A stretch of 64,000 nucleotides of DNA from Flaccisagitta enflata (Eukaryota > Chaetognatha > Sagittoidea > Aphragmophora), in contig OZ231126.1 of the NCBI GenBank assembly GCA_965153355.1, positions 30,504,001 through 30,568,000 on the forward strand, given 5' to 3'. Position 1 is the stretch's first letter; each line of letters begins with the position of its first letter. Shown piece after piece: positions 37,083 through 49,315 of this stretch. The notes beneath the pieces are model-generated. The model was given only the letters and a program-made list of their open reading frames with translations. It had not been told where the DNA came from and made no database searches. The translations under genes were made by a program, and so were the position numbers.

Positions 37083-38615
37083 GAGCGAGTATGTATGTAA
37101 GCGAGCATGCAAGCGAGCGAGCATACAAGCGAGCGAGCGCGCGTGCAAAAACGATGACAAGTTCGTTGCACTTGCAAGTCGAACAAATGCAAACAAAAAT
37201 CTTTTATTTAGGTGTTACTATAACACCTAAACCTCAATGTGTTTATCATAATTTCAATAACCATTAAAGCCCATGTAACGCGGTTTAATCGTTTTTTCTT
37301 TCGTTGTATCCATTCTTTTTTTATTGACATTTCATAGCCCTTCCTTGACACATTCTCTTACCAATCTCACCTCAATCGACTGAATTGAATAAACTGTTTT
37401 GTTAAACCTTGTGATCTTCATAAACCTAATGCTAATTGTAATCCTGACTGTCAAGGAAGTGAATGGGGTGTAACAGTGAATGAAAAGTTGAATACTGAGG
37501 AAATAAATGATAGAAAATGATGCCATTATCAATGGTACCAAAATGGCGTCGACAAAAATGACTTTTTGTTAGATTTTGGAGTGCGGCGGAGAAAAGCGAA
37601 GAGCTTAACTGACATCTTTCGTCCAAGAACGTCAAACAATCTAACGGAGAATATACTAAATTGAAAACAAAAGACACCTTTAGCCCTATCCAGCCCCACT
37701 GAATGACTACATAATAATTTGAGATAATAAACGTTACCTGACTGTATGGCTGCGGCTATCTGGTTCACTTTCAGCCAACGAGACAACTGACAAGGAGTTT
37801 GGTTCGCAAACTTACTACTCTACAAGTGATTGTGTCTGTCCATTGGCCCGTCGGTTGGTCAGAAAGTGGGCTTGGCTGAGAAATTCTCTGATGTGCTCAA
37901 AAAGAAAGGTAGCGACAATTATGTGACAAACGCATTCTATTTGAAATTAACCGGTAATCCCGATTTAGGCGTCCGCATGAGAGATATTGAACCACAAAAT
38001 TTAACCGAGGTCGAGGATAGACAAATTGAAATTCGCTATATCAATTAGACTTTTTTTAATTTATAAGCACCAAGTTTATAAGCACGCCCAGCCTGAAATA
38101 TTTGAAAAATCTAAGCACAATGTTAAGCACGCTCCAGGCTGAGAATTTCCATTAAAAAAAATTTGGTGAAACGAGTTAAAATGTAAAAACAATATTGATA
38201 TAAAAATCTTGTAATTCTTTGTTTGAATTTTTTAGAAAATAATAATTATTTCAATAATCAGAATTTCCACTTTAAAATGATTTCCGTAGGTTCCCATTTT
38301 AATACTTCAGTTTGTAAAAATACCTATGATCAGGCCCAACCTTCAATATATTCAGGATTTTGATATAGATAAAATGATTTAGTTTCATGAAATTTTTTAG
38401 AAAACATTTCTTATGATATCTGATTACATTGATCTGATGCTTTGGTATGATTGTTAATTATAATCTATGTCTGAAACAAATTATAAGTAAGCTCTATATA
38501 AGAATAATTTATCATAATATTGATTATTATCTAAAAAAAGTTTTTATTAAATCAAGATACTAACATATCAATGAAAGATAATGTTAATATTCTATACTGA
38601 ATATATGCTTTACTG

Positions 38616-38862
38616 TATGAAATGTGCAACAAAAAGTATCTTATAAAAAATTTTTGAAGAAAAATGTTTTTCAAAATGAAAATGAAAATAAAAATAAACA
38701 AAACATTCAAAAGTTACTTATTCCTGTATAGTATATGCTTCCACTCATATACTCACCTATCCAATTTTAGGTACGACCTAATTTTAGTGGTTATTGAATA
38801 TCAAAACCTTTGGATAAGTGATTTTTATGCAGAAAACAAGACTTTTGTCTTACAATTAAACA
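38616..38862. repeat. Pseudo-LTR, left copy
   Basis: This 247-bp direct repeat is near-identical to 42404-42647. It starts TATGAAATGTGCAACAAAAA and ends TCTTACAATTAAACA. Differences are a few substitutions and small indels. Confidence 0.85.
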
Positions 38863-39505
38863 AAAAATTTTTCATGTATGCTATTGGGTTAGGGGATAAA
38901 AGTTAGCGCTGACTTCTGGCATTGACTGGGATAATCAATTCAGCAAGAGTTACATCTAATTGAAAAAAAGGAACTATGGGTGTCCGACGTCCTAGTGGCT
39001 ACCCTTCCTCTCAATTAAACAAAGGGGGTGGGACTTTGGACAATTTATACTAAATGTTTGTTAAAGGGAAATCTCAGTGATTGGAGGAAAGGGAATTCAT
39101 CTTCAAAGAAGATATATCATGGGATGATAGGTCACCATGAAGGGTAAAATTTACTTTCCCATATTTAGAAAAAAATCCAAGTTTTTGAATATTTTACTAT
39201 ATCCAGTTTCTGGTCATCAGTTGGAGACCTGCACCCTAAAGTGAGTTTTGGTCCTTTAACTCCAATACTCAGGTGCAGGCGGACCCACCAAAAGGTGCCT
39301 TCGCTGGATAAAGATAAATACTCAAATATTTTGAAGTTAGAATTAAGATTATAATCTTTAGAGTAAAACAATGAAGATGTTCATTTAAGGCTTGCTATTG
39401 ATACAGTAATAGACATCAAATGACAATCAAAAGTCCAGAGAATAATGAGGAGAAGCCAATTGACTCACTCACTCACGAGGACTTCTGATAATCAATTAAG
39501 GCTCA

Positions 39506-42250
39506 TTACGGTAATATATCTTTGATAAAAATGTTGGTATCATTAATATCATATTTCAGTACAATACTGTTTCTACCTTTAAAAAAACGCAAACTAAGCC
39601 TTTTTAAATCTGCAAGTTTGTAACCCTGACTCAGCAGTCTCTCAGTTAAGTTTTTGCACTTAACCTTGAAATTCTGATAGCTAGAATTAATTCTTGCAAA
39701 TCTAATCATTTGACTATAGAATACTCCTAATGCTGACTTTTTAGGTATACAGCTATCCATAAAAGGGAAATTTACTATTTTGAAATTAAAATCATCCCTC
39801 TTATCATATATGGAAAAATCTAATAACCCATTTTCAGATTTAATCCTCAGGTCCAGATAAGAAACCTCCTTTGAATTAACAGATTCTGGCTTGATTTCTA
39901 ACTCTCTTGGATATATTTTATATATGTGCTCTCTGAACTCTGGGAAATTACCTACAAAAAGGTCATCTATGTATCTAGAGCACAAATTAAATTTTCTGGC
40001 CAGAACAATATTTTGCCTTGAAGTTTTCTCTACATAGTCTGCCTCATAGCTATATAATAAAAGGTTTGCTATGTCCTGACCTGAGTCCAACCCAATAGGA
40101 ATTCCTATTACCTGTTTATAAATATTCCTTCCAAATTTAACATAAATGTTATCTAATATGAATTCTAGAATTTCTTGCATATCTGTTACCCGGAAAGAGC
40201 AGCAATTTTTTCCTGCAGTTGTACTGAAATATGCCCTTTGCATGTTCACATTTATAAATTGTTTATTTTCCCTGCTATAGACCTTTTGGAAAATCTTAGC
40301 AAAAGTTCTAATAATTTCTGGATGCGGAAGCGCTGTATATAAAGTAGAAAAATCATATGTTTCCATATGTTGCATATCTTTACTTTTGATTTTATCCATG
40401 AATTCCAAGGAATTCTCTATTATCCAAAAATGATTCAAATCTGCTCTTTGAGACACTGTAAATGAATAATTTTTCATATGATTTAAAATGACCTTCAGAG
40501 CCCTTGAAAAATATTTAGATAATAGTTTGATACTGCAAGATTTTGATCCTGCTGTAAATCTACTGCCTATTGGGTTTTTATGCATTTTAGGAATCCAGTA
40601 AATAAGAGGGATATCTTTCATTTCATTTGGAACTTTTATGTTTTTTGACTTGGAAAAATTTATGATAATGTTATGAATGGTATCCACATCTTTATTTTCT
40701 GGTTTATAGGTTAAGTGTCCTGGTCTACTCAATTCATCTTTAATATTAGAAACATAATGTGACTTACATGTAAAGAGAATATTATTTTGTGCCTTATCAG
40801 TAACAGTTATGACATAAGATTCCCTTAATCTATCCAATTCTCTCTTTACATCTCCTTCAATTCTAAGATTCCAACTTCTCAATTAATGTTTACCAGACTC
40901 TATTTTCCTGTCTACAAGTTCAACTACTTTATTTTTCCATGAATCTAAGCAACTTCCATTGACATTATTATCTTCTGACATTTTTTTCTCTTTTGTTATC
41001 CATTTATCAATATAAGCATCCAGAAATGTTGTTATGATATTTCTATCCTCTTTCCAATTTATCCTTTGAGGTAACCTATACTTAGGTCCTTTCTTTATCA
41101 AATTTTTTTATGTTTCATTTTTTACTATGTCTAGGTTACCGGTTATGACATGACCATGATTTGGATCTTTAAATGGAGAATTATTGCAACTACAAAGTAA
41201 TCTATTATTCTCAAAATGGTCAATACCTTCTTCTGATAAAGTCTCTCTATAGTTAAAAAGTTTACCTGCAATACTTTTATTAAATCTATATCCAATGATT
41301 GGTGGTTCTTTATCATTGAAATAAATTGGTATTCTATTTACAACATCCTTGTTTCTAAGTATTGCACTGATGTTTATGAAATCCAGACCTTTATCTCTGA
41401 AATTCAGATGGTAAAAATCATTTCTTTTTGCTATTTCCACAGGTTTAAACAATCTCAGGTTAGCTATCATTTTAATCATATCTTTAAGTCGGACATCTAT
41501 TACAACAGGAGAATTTTCCACACTCTGAAGTAAAATTTGGAGGTCAACCCTTGGAACACTATACAAAAATGTTTTGAAAAAGTGTATATATCCCGGCTTA
41601 TTGGCTAACTCCCTGTGCTTATCTAGTACAAAATCTAGAGAAAAATCACTTTTAACTCTTAGTCTTTTAGGTTTCCTTTTCTTGTGTTTCCGTTTTCTCC
41701 TCCTCCTTCCGCCAAAATGTTGAAAAACCCCCTGTGAAGGATTAAAATCACCAATACCCTTTACTCTACAATTGAGACCAAAGGGATAGGCTGTTTGAAG
41801 AGTTGAAATCCAAAATTTCTCCCTTTCAAACCTGATTTTATCCTTTGCTCTTGCTTTCTCTACTTGTGATGAAAAGATATTTTCATCAGACTCACTCAAA
41901 ACAATTTTCTCAATTGGTATGATAATGCAGTTTGCAAGACCATGACAATTTTCTTGAAAATGTTTATGAACTAATTGTCCAGATTTGTTTGAATTAATCC
42001 TACTTCTGTGTCCATTGAATCTTATAAGTAAACGATATTTAGTTTCCCCGATGTACTGGAAACCACATAATTTACATTTCATTGGATAAATTATATTTTC
42101 TGATTTACAATTCAAAACATGTTCACCATTAATTGCAGGAAAATATTTTTTACCATTAGTGCTTGATTGAAAAAAATTAGTTTCTTCTAAATATGGGCAA
42201 GTAAGGCAAGTAGACACACCACATTTTTGTATTTTTTTGTACAAATCCAT
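39506..42250 (-). pseudogene. GIY-YIG endonuclease / reverse transcriptase ORF with two in-frame TAA stops
   Basis: Three open segments share one frame: 42250-41108, 41107-40883 and 40882-39506, separated only by TAA codons at 41108-41110 and 40883-40885. Segment 1 has Cx4CxxC (residues 10-17), the GIY-YIG core (about 53-85, with YIGET and a downstream R/H), a basic RRRRKRKHKKRK patch and, near its end, the CSC motif followed by HGHVITG. Segment 2 starts with KKGPKYRLP, as expected for the linker into the RT. Segment 3 has YWIPKMHKNP, the RT A-motif YDFSTLYTALPH (176-187), GIPIGLDSGQDIAN (260-273) and the catalytic RYIDDLFV (303-310). The stops are TAA, not TGA, so selenocysteine recoding does not explain them. 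The copy is probably recently inactivated. Confidence 0.85.
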
Positions 42251-42403
42251 TTTGTTGTTGTTTCAAAAAGAATAAATGAGCAATGTGACAATGTTTTAAG
42301 AAAAACAAGTGTGACACTTTGTCGAAAAAACATGCCCTTAAAGGTAAGAATCGAGAACCACCTTAAGGGGGTCGCCGGCATTCCAAACCAAGGCACTTGA
42401 ATA

Positions 42404-42647
42404 TATGAAATGTGCAACAAAAAGTATCTTACAAAAAATTTTTGAAGAAAAACGTTTTTCAAAATCAACTGAAAATCTAAAAATAAACAAAACATTCAAA
42501 AGTCACTTATTCCTGTATAGTACATGCTTCTACTCATATACTCACCTATCCAATTTTAGGTACGACCTAATTTTAGTGGTTAATGAATATCAAAACCTTT
42601 GGATAAGTAATTTTTATGAAACAAGACTTTTGTCTTACAATTAAACA
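42404..42647. repeat. Pseudo-LTR, right copy
   Basis: This is the upstream copy relative to the minus-strand ORF, in the same orientation as the left copy. It ends about 150 bases before the endonuclease start codon. Confidence 0.85.
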
Positions 42648-43560
42648 TGCTGCACAATCATATTTGCCCTTTTGAGTCAATTTTTCTAGTTTATTATAAA
42701 TTTTTTCTTAAAGGCAACAAATGGTTATTGTCAGCAAGCAAATGGTATGAACAGCAAACACATAGTCAAACTTATTGTCACTAGAACAATCGTAATCATC
42801 CTCTGAGACATAATTCAGAGCAAAAGTAGGGCAAACATGTGTAACAGAAAATATGATAAGTCTATCTTGAAAATAACAAATCTGTGATATGGGTCAAAAA
42901 CATACAACTTTAGATATACTAACTTACAAGAGTCGCACGTTCTTAGTTTTTGTAATTTTTGATTCCCTATGCAAATTTGTTATTTTCAGTGGTCTCAAGT
43001 CAGGTGACAAAATAGAAAAATTCTGAGTTTAATATCTTTCATTTTCAAAAGAATATCAGACTTGATCAAAAGCAGATAAAGACTCACAGATTTCACCGAT
43101 GGCGAGATCAAGGGACATATTTTTATTTTCTTATCAATTTTCAATGGATAATTGTAAATTGATATTTTTGAATCAATGTCTAACAAAAGCAAAAATATTC
43201 AAAATTGAAGAAAATCAAGAAAAAATGATTTTGGTAAAGTTGTAGGGGCAATTGAGCTTGCCAATGTGCAAAATATAACTTAACCTAAGGTGAAGAAAAG
43301 CCCTTAGCAAAAATTTTGGAAACAAATCAGCAATCATGAAAAATTTCTAACCTACGCATTAATTAGAATTTCCGCCCTAAATTATTCCATGTTGTATTCT
43401 ATTCTAAACTATATTCTATACTAAACTACATTTTATACTAAATAAGACAATTGTACACCAATAAATAATAAGCACGCACTTAAGCACATTTAAGCCTCAA
43501 AAGTAGGATTTTGCTAAGCACACTCAGCCTCAGCCAAAAAAGGTGCGTGGTTATAAAATG

Positions 43561-43716
43561 AAACAAGGCCGGATACACGGCAATCCAGTCGCGGACGGTT
43601 GGGCAGGAGCGGTAATTCAAGGACCGATCGCAAGTTTAGAAATATTTGTGACGGACGGACGGACGGACGGACCGACCGACACGGTAAGGTGTAGAGTCGC
43701 GTGTCCGCGACTAAAA
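43561..43716 (-). mobile_element. Family A copy
   Basis: AAACAAGGCCGGATACACGG at the left, (GGAC)n in the middle and the hairpin AGTCGCGTGTCCGCGACTAA at the right. Confidence 0.75.
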
Positions 43717-44304
43717 AGTGATTAACTGATTAAGCAAAGAATTTGTCATTTCAAAGTCTCGTTCAATCGACTCTCCAAGTTTGATCGACGTGTCCGTCGC
43801 GTCAGTCTGTTCGTCGTGTCAGTCTGTCCGTCGCACTTTTCAGGCGTATTCGGGCATCTTTTGCCATATCGTCACTGTCCAACTTCATGTTGGGCCTACA
43901 CACTCACTCGTTTCCAGCCTCGTTTTTCGCCGATTTACATTTGGTTGCAATGGAATGTTGTCCTACACATAATTGGGAAAAAAATCGGAAAACGTTTTTC
44001 GATTTTTTGAGTCTCGGGTTACGAATAAATGTTTCCTTTATTTGCTTGGGACGATTTGGGGAAGTTAAGGCAGGACTAGGCTCGCCCGAGGCTGGGGTTG
44101 AAATTGGTATATGGTGAAAGAGGGCACTTTTTTACATCTTCTGGAAAAAAGCAGAGCACTGTCGGACCAATACTTTAGGTGCTTTGAATTTTTTTATCTT
44201 TCTTTATTTTTTCACATTTTCCGCATTTTTCACAAAGATCGATATTTTTCATTGATCTCAATTTTAGGCCCTATTTAACAACAAAAATGAGTTCAGCACA
44301 GGGC

Positions 44305-44855
44305 AGAAGGAGGGAGGGAGAGGAAGGGAGAGAGAAGGAGGGAGGGAGAGGGAGAGAGAAGGAGGGAGCAGGAAGGAGAGGGAGGGAGAGAGAGGGAGGG
44401 AGGGAGAGGGAGGGAGAAAGGGAGAGGGAGGGAGGGGGAGAGGGGGGGAGAGGGAGGGAGAGGGAAGGAGGGAGAGACAAGGAGGGAGGGGGAGGGATGG
44501 ACGGAGGTAGGGAGAGGGAGGGAGAGGGAGAAAGTGGCAGGGAGAGGGAACGAGGGAGAGGGGGGAGGGAGAAGGGGAGGGAAAGGGAGGGAGAGAGAGA
44601 GAGGGAGGGAGAGGGGGAAAGAGAGAGGGAGGGAGAGATGGAGAGAAGGAGGGAGTGAGAGAAGGGGAGAGAGGGAGAGAGAGGGAGAGAGAAGGAGGGA
44701 GAGGGAGGGAGAGAGGAAAGGAGAGATGGGGAAAAGGAGTGAGAGTGAGGGAGAGAGAAGGAGGGAGAAAGAAGGAGGGAGAGAGAGGGAGAGAAAGGGA
44801 GAGAGAGGGAGAGAGAAGGAGAGAGAGGAAGGAAAAGAAAGGGGAGGGAAAGAGA
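44305..44855 (+). repeat. 550-bp pure-purine GGGA/GAGA tract
   Basis: It is almost uninterrupted G/A sequence (GGGAGGGAGAGGGAGAG type) up to the start of the family B element at 44859. The open frames in it are artefacts. Confidence 0.95.
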
Positions 44856-44923
44856 AAACTAGTCATCCAAGGATTGCACATGGTCAGCAGTACCTGATGC
44901 CCTGCTTGGAGTGATCAACTGAA

Positions 44924-45208
44924 ATAGTCGCAAAAGCGTTAGATGGTCAGCAGTAACCGTGCCCTGCTTAAGTAGGTTGTGGTTGAAGTTGAGGGGGGAG
45001 CAGGGTCTTGAGGTTGGGATTTGGGCCTCAAGACTGGGATTTGGGCCTCGAAGCTGGGATATGGGCCTTGAGGCTGAGATATGGGCCTGGAGGCTGGGAG
45101 GAGGGGGGGTATGGAGAAGAAGGAGAAGAAGGAGAAGAAGGAGGAGGAGAAAATTCCCCATATGTGTGAAAGCATAGGTCATCGACCCCTTCGGGGCCGC
45201 TGACCAAA
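44924..45208 (+). mobile_element. Family B element 14 (nested, shortened)
   Basis: It starts TAGTCGCAAAAGCG and ends ATCGACCCCTTCGGGGCCGC. The left GC arm is mostly deleted, leaving AGCAGGG joined directly to the minisatellite. Confidence 0.7.
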
Positions 45209-45886
45209 AGTGGAGTGAGAGCAGGGCAGCGGCCCCAAAGGACCGATGTCCTGTAGGACACAGGGGTGAATTTCCAGACGGCCTGAGAAGGCACATTAAA
45301 GGGCTGATTAGATCAATTGAAGCACAGTAATGAGGCATGTAAGGGCTGATTTGGGGGTCAAGGGGTTGGATAGCATCAAGGATGAGGGAAGATAAGAGAC
45401 CTGAGAGGGTTATTTTGAGGGCTGAATTGAGACACAAGTGATAGGTATAGAAAGTATTTCTTTCAGGATCTTAGTAACTCTATGCCGCCCTTGCTTATGC
45501 ATTGTATTGGTGTCGAAGGGTGAGAAAACAAAGGATTTAGACATTTTTTGGCAAAAAAAATCAATTTTTCGCTGTTTAGTATGGATGAAAATTAGGCGCT
45601 TAATTCCGAGCCGTTTCTGAGGCTTTATTTTTTACCTTTTTTTCATTACCAGCCCATTATTGATCAATTTCAGTGACCATTTCTTGTATTTACCAAAAAG
45701 CCATGAAAAAATGCCTTGATTTAAGCCCAACCGGAGGTTGTTAGCTCAATTTGATGATGAGATATATCAAAATGAAGGCAAATGTGTCGATAAGTTAAAA
45801 GGACAATTCCAGAGAACGTCTTGTTTCTTGAATAACTTCTAAACAAATTGTGCTACAGACCTGGGATTGGCCTAGTTATGAGTATA

Positions 45887-46099
45887 AACAAGGCCGGATA
45901 CACGGCTACCCCAGTCGCGTGCGGGGGGGTAGGGGTCATAATTGAGGTCACTCCATCATGTGGGCAGGGGCAGTGAGGCAAAAAACCGTAAAAACCCCAA
46001 AAAAGTTAAGTGTGATGGACAGACCGACGGAACGATGGACCGACGGACGGACCAACGGACGGACCTAAAAGCTGAAAAGCAGGGTGTAGAGTCGACAAA
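45887..46099 (-). mobile_element. Family A copy
   Basis: ACAAGGCCGGATACACGGCT, two GGGCAGGGGC-type boxes and a GGAC/GACC tract ending GGTGTAGAGTCGAC. The terminal hairpin is lost. Confidence 0.75.
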
Positions 46100-46183
46100 A
46101 TGTTCCGCCTCAAAAAATATTCCAACTTGCAAAATGTTCCGCACATTATGTATCATAATTTTTTTTTTTAACCTGTCCGTCAT

Positions 46184-46323
46184 TTTTTTAGTTGCGGACA
46201 CGCAAGTCTATAAGAGGCTTTGTCCATCCCTCAGTCCGTCAGCACGAGTGGAAAAGTGGGAAAACACGGGTATCTGCCCCTGCCCACCTGTCCGCAACTG
46301 ATGGCCGTGTATCCGGCCTTGTT
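46184..46323 (+). mobile_element. Family A copy
   Basis: TTTTTTAGTTGCGGACACGC start, short GTCC tract, one CTGCCCCTGCCCA box, GGCCGTGTATCCGGCCTTGT end. Confidence 0.7.
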
Positions 46324-46363
46324 CATTCATTCACTTGTTTGTTCGTCTGTTCATTTTTACGCC

Positions 46364-46409
<46 letters not shown>

Positions 46410-47502
46410 CTCTTTCTTTCTTTCTTCTTTCTTTCTCTCTTTCGCTCTCTCTATGAAATTGAAATTTTGGAATGGCAGGCGGTTTTTGCATTACTGCCCC
46501 TGCCCAACTGTCCTGTCGTGTATCTGGCTGTTTCCCAATGGAACGGTCGATGTCCTTGGAAAGAGCATGAAACAAGAAAAAATTTTCTCCTTACTTATTT
46601 ACGTTTTTCCTGCAATGGTTTTAAGCTATGATAGTGTCACTGAAATAATTTAAGTCTGCACCGCGCAATGCAGAAAACACCACTAGATTGAGTGAAATGA
46701 TTTGGTTGCGAGAAAAGAAAACAAAAACACGGCTGAAGAACGGGGATGAAAAAAATGACATTAGCGACCAATTTGGTTTTACAAAATAGACTCGTGACAA
46801 TCTGTGACAAAAAGAAAAAAAAATCGGGAAAGTGATTCAAAAAGCACTCGCGGGGGGACGTCCAGTGCATGATGCAAGAAAACGGGTAGACATCAGGGGA
46901 AGGCGTGAGAAGAAAAAGAAGGAAAGATTGAATTGAATTCGATACTTCTCAACGTCAAAAATTCCTGAAAATCACACCATTTGAAAGAGCGCAAAAAAAT
47001 CTCCTAGACCGTTATTTTGTTTTGACTCATTTCACGGTTTTGACCGATTTTTCTGGCCTTTTCGTACACTCAAAAAACCTCATTTTTTCGACGTTTCCTC
47101 CCGGGACGAATTTCAAACGCGGTTCCAATTACTTATAAAACCTACAAGTGATCAGATTCTAGGTTTGATAGGGCTGGTTTCAGGCCTGAAATGCTTGATT
47201 TTTAGCCTGACAAGGCTGATTGAGGGTATTAGACAGCTAATTTTTGAGCTGATTTTGGGCCTGATTTTGGTCTGAGGAGGCTGATTTTGGGCCTGAGAGG
47301 GCTGATTATGGGCCTAGGAGGGTTGAGTTTTGGGCCTGAGAGGGCTGATTTTAGGTTTGAAAGGGCCGCTTTGGGCTTGAGAGGCCTGATTTGGGGCCTG
47401 AGAGGGGCCTGGGGGGGGGACGTACGGATGTCTGGAAATTCACCCCTGTGTCCTACAGGACATCGGCCCTTTGGGGCCACTGCCCAAAAAGACACACGCA
47501 CA

Positions 47503-47993
47503 AATAGTCACAAAAGCGTTAGATGGTCAGCGGTACCCATGCCCTGCCTTAGTAGGTTGTGGTTGAAGTTGAGGGGGGAGCAGGGCAGTGGCCCCGAAGG
47601 GGTCGTTGACCTATGCTTTCACACAGGGGAATTTTCTCCTCCTTTTCCTCCTCCCCCTCCCCCTACCTCCAGGCCTATATCTCAGCCTAAAAGCCCATAT
47701 CCCAGCCTCAAGGCCCAAATCCCAGTCTTGAGGCCAAAATCCCTTGAGGCTGGAATTTGGGCCTCAAAGATAGGATTTTGGCTGTAAGATGAGATTTGGG
47801 CCTTAAGGTTGGGATTTGGACCTCAAGACTGGGATTTGGGCCTCAAGGCTGGGATATGCACCTCGAGGCTGAGATAAGGGCCTGGAGGTAGGGGGGGGGG
47901 GGGTACGGAGAAGGAGGAGGAGGAGGTGGAGGAGGAGGAGGAGGGAGAAAATTCCTCTGTGAAAGCATAGGTCACTCGACCCTTCGCCGCTGC

Positions 47994-47996
<3 letters not shown>
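47503..47996 (+). mobile_element. Family B element 15
   Basis: TAGTCACAAAAGCG end, arms around CTATGCTTTCACACAGGGGA and its inverse, near-palindromic, ending CGCCGCTGCCCA directly against (GA)n. Confidence 0.75.
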
Positions 47997-48240
<244 letters not shown>

Positions 48241-48279
48241 GGTGTGTAGATATTATGAGGAGAGGGAAGGAACTAAATC

Positions 48280-48500
48280 AGGGCCGGATACACGGCTACC
48301 GAAGTCGCGTGTGGGTGGGCAGGGGCCGTGCGGGTGGGCAGGGGCCGTATTTGAGGTCACTAGATCATTTGGGCAGGAGCAGTGAGGTCAAAAAAGTAAA
48401 ACGAATAAAAAAAGTAAAATGGAGACCGACCAACCGACCGACCAACCGAAAGACGGACGGACAAAGCGGGGTGTAGAGTTGTATAGCACGCGACTAAAAA
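48280..48500 (-). mobile_element. Family A copy
   Basis: GGGCCGGATACACGGCTACC, duplicated GTGGGTGGGCAGGGGCCGT, a GACC/GGAC tract, and the end GTATAGCACGCGACTAAAAA. Confidence 0.75.
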
Positions 48501-48856
48501 AACAAAAACAATCTTTCGATTTTTTTCCGGTCGGCGGAAGCCGCCTTTACTGGTACTAATCGACCGACAAACGACCGTCAATCGACTGACAATTTGGGAC
48601 GTCCTACGTCCATGTACTCGCTAAGTTATAGTTTATTTGAGTAACTCATTCAATCGGCCAGCGAAATAAACGTAAATGACCTTCGAGAGACTGTTCACAC
48701 TAAAGTTACATTCTATATACTGAACAAATCACGCTGATTGTGAGTAGTAGACAAAATAGTCATAACTAAATTTCGAATCTCGCGCTGACTTGAGAGTTGA
48801 GACACTGGTCGTCCTTGGTAAATTGTTTTATTGCCCTCATCCGCGGTGGAAAAAGT

Positions 48857-49040
48857 AACAAGGACGGATACACGGCCACCACTTGCGGACGGGTGGGCAG
48901 GGGCGGAAATGCGCGTTTTACCACTTTTCAACTCGAGCGTGACGGACCGACCAACCAACCAACCAACCGACCGACCGACCGACCGACCGACCGACCAATG
49001 GACAAAGCCTCTTATTGAGTTGCGTGTCCTCAACTAAAAA
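48857..49040 (-). mobile_element. Family A copy
   Basis: ACAAGGACGGATACACGGCC, GGGTGGGCAGGGGCGG, (GACC)n tract, and the end TTGCGTGTCCTCAACTAAAA. Confidence 0.75.
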
Positions 49041-49054
49041 TGAGGAGATCACCG

Positions 49055-49315
49055 CGAAGAAAGAAAGAATGAATGAATGAATGAAAGAATGAATGAATGA
49101 ATGAATGAATGAATGAATGAATGAATGAATGAATGAATGAAAAATTGATTGATTGAGTGATTAAATAACGGGAAAATGAATAAATGATTAATTGATTAAA
49201 TAACTGATTGAATGAATGACAGAATGAATGAATGAATAAATGAATGAATGAATGAATGAATGAATGAATGAATGAATGAATGAATGAATGAATGAATGAA
49301 TGAATGAAAGAAAGA
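49055..49315. repeat. (AATG)n arrays
   Basis: Two GAATGAAT tracts separated by AT-rich sequence. A similar array lies at 59839-59945. Confidence 0.9.

Larger units (their letters stand above)
38616..42647 (-). mobile_element. Penelope-like retroelement of the Naiad (N-terminal endonuclease) type
   Basis: A minus-strand coding block with GIY-YIG endonuclease first and reverse transcriptase second is flanked by near-identical direct repeats of about 245 bp (38616-38862 and 42404-42647). This is the pseudo-LTR arrangement of Penelope-like elements. The N-terminal endonuclease, a CxC motif before the RT and PLE-type RT motifs match the published Naiad clade of invertebrate PLEs. The element sits between two stretches rich in AAGCAC (38064-38130 and 43465-43535) that look like halves of an older repeat it entered. 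The 640 bases 3' of the RT show no coding sequence. Confidence 0.85.
44859..47491 (+). mobile_element. Family B element 13 (outer), with large insertions
   Basis: The left end CTAGTCATCCAAGGATTGCA and the arm at 45225-45280 match the closing arm at 47433-47491 (TCTGGAAATTCACCCCTGTG). Between them lie element 14, two family A copies and unclassified DNA, so the element has been interrupted several times. Confidence 0.65.

Noticed and set aside
39165-39371. Extra ORF downstream of the RT in the Penelope element
   Set aside because: Short, no recognisable domain, and not in the RT frame.
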